Shown in pieces: positions 6,537 through 7,181 of a DNA stretch of 7,181 nucleotides (position 1 is the stretch's first letter; every line of letters begins with the position of its first letter). Source of the stretch: an uncultured Rhizobiaceae group bacterium (GTDB taxonomy: Bacteria; Pseudomonadota; Alphaproteobacteria; Rhizobiales; Rhizobiaceae); assembly GCA_905479965.1 (NCBI GenBank), contig CAJQOR010000391.1, positions 1 through 7,181 of the forward strand, in the 5' to 3' direction. Both the position numbers and the translations under genes were made by a program. The notes under the pieces are model-generated. The model searched no databases. It saw only the letters and a list, made by a program, of their open reading frames with translations, and had not been told where the DNA came from.

Positions 6537-6893
6537 ATGGCCGCACCATTAGACCTTGATCAGTTGAAAACATTTATAGCAATCGCAGAGACGGGTAGCT
6601 TCACGCGTGCAGCTGATCGCGTGTTTAAAACGCAGTCCGCAGTGTCCATGCAAATGCGCCGTCTTGAGGAACGTATTGGCCAACCAATTTTCATCAAAGA
6701 TGGTCGTATCAACCGCTTAAGCGATGATGGTGAGAAGCTTCTCAATTATGCGCGTAAGATGTTGAAATTAAATGATGAAACGATTAACGCATTTGCTGAA
6801 GAACAGCTTGAAATGCGCGCAAGTTTCGGTACTCTAATCTCAGTATTCTCAAGCAGGATGAAACGCGGCGTGGTTTCATCGCGATCACTATAA
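6537..6893 (+). CDS. LysR-type transcriptional regulator, N-terminal DNA-binding half only
   Basis: The first ~93 residues are a standard LysR winged helix-turn-helix: LDLDQLKTFIAIAETGSFTR, AADRVFKTQSAVSMQMRRLEERIG, QPIFIKDGRINRLSDDGEKLLNYARKML and the linker helix. Full LysR proteins have about 290-310 residues and an effector-binding domain; that domain is absent. LysR-like sequence ends near 6812-6820. The remaining codons to the TAA at 6891-6893 are antisense to bcsB-type coding sequence and mean nothing as protein. I start at ATG 6537, which has GGAT about 7 bases upstream; ATG 6525 or TTG 6522 would add four or five residues with weaker support. It diverges from the DUF1127 gene. If the join is real, the remnant could at most bind DNA without sensing an effector; if the join is artificial, this is the start of an ordinary gene. 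Its targets are unknown. Confidence 0.8.
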   Translation: MAAPLDLDQLKTFIAIAETGSFTRAADRVFKTQSAVSMQMRRLEERIGQPIFIKDGRINRLSDDGEKLLNYARKMLKLNDETINAFAEEQLEMRASFGTLISVFSSRMKRGVVSSRSL

Positions 6894-7181
6894 ACGCATG
6901 CTTCGTCGCTAGCTTTTTCAAGCTCAGCTAAGATTTCAATCTGGTTTCGACCTGGTCTAAACGCGCGCATTGGCAATTCAATGCGACGATCTTCAAACAC
7001 TTCACCATCGGTATCACGCATTGGCAAACTGGTAACGATCTGACCGTTTACACGAACAAGCAACTGCGATTGCGGGTTTAGACCCGGTGATGTCGCTGCA
7101 TGCAGACCTAAATCAATCGTTGCGTATTCTGCTGGATAAAAATCTGCAGGTAAGACTAGATCAAAGTTTGTTCTAAACAAG
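6812..7181 (-). CDS. bcsB: Internal fragment of cellulose synthase subunit BcsB
   Basis: The frame is open at the right edge and reads as an internal part of BcsB, the periplasmic, membrane-anchored partner of the cellulose synthase BcsA (older records call it cyclic di-GMP-binding protein). Recognisable pieces are TNFDLVLPADFYPAEYATIDLGLHAA, SQLLVRVNGQIVTSLPM, ELPMRAFRPGRNQIEI, the Cys in DEACVY, and TPRFILLENTEIRVPKLARI. These correspond to a stretch in the first half of a protein of roughly 750-800 residues. BcsB-like sequence ends with ARI near 6812; the frame then runs to a stop at 6746-6748 through sequence antisense to the LysR gene. Both ends of the gene are therefore missing here, one by the window edge and one by the junction. 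The bcsA, bcsZ and bcsC partners are not in the window. Confidence 0.8.

Overview
The window looks like chromosomal DNA of an alphaproteobacterium, most likely of the Rhizobiales/Hyphomicrobiales and with an AT-leaning genome. The evidence is the alphaproteobacterial/plant-type glutamate-cysteine ligase, an RsmE starting MRANFRLQRLF, a DUF937 protein of the kind common in rhizobia, a DUF1127 protein divergent from a LysR gene, and a LivH tail ending in PTGLFKGKSV. This assignment comes from remembered family features, not from a search.

Layout: (1) 15-1558, minus strand: the end of a branched-chain amino acid ABC transporter operon. livM is complete; livH is only its C-terminal quarter and overlaps livM by 4 bases. 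(2) 1636-6002, plus strand: four intact genes. These are an FAD/NAD(P)H ferredoxin reductase, rsmE (16S rRNA U1498 methyltransferase), gshA (first step of glutathione synthesis) and a DUF937 protein with a Gly/Met/Asn-rich repeat tail. The 152-base gap before gshA holds three inverted repeats. (3) 6011-6415, minus strand: a small DUF1127 protein with an intrinsic terminator behind it. (4) 6537 to about 6815, plus strand: the N-terminal DNA-binding half of a LysR-type regulator. It runs abruptly into (5) about 6812-7181, minus strand: an internal piece of bcsB (cellulose synthase periplasmic subunit), open at the right edge.

The most notable point is that the intact central block is bounded by two breakpoints, near 1549-1560 and near 6812-6820. 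At each, a conserved gene is cut mid-domain and joined to DNA of opposite coding direction. This is either genuine rearrangement or a chimeric assembly/amplification product; the sequence alone does not decide.

Functionally the middle block joins redox work (flavin reductase, glutathione synthesis) with ribosome modification. The flanking fragments concern amino-acid uptake and exopolysaccharide and have no evident link to it. I found no CRISPR array, tRNA, rRNA, transposase, phage gene or toxin-antitoxin pair, and I do not see a convincing undescribed system. The gshA leader and the DUF937 repeat protein are the best places to look for new biology.
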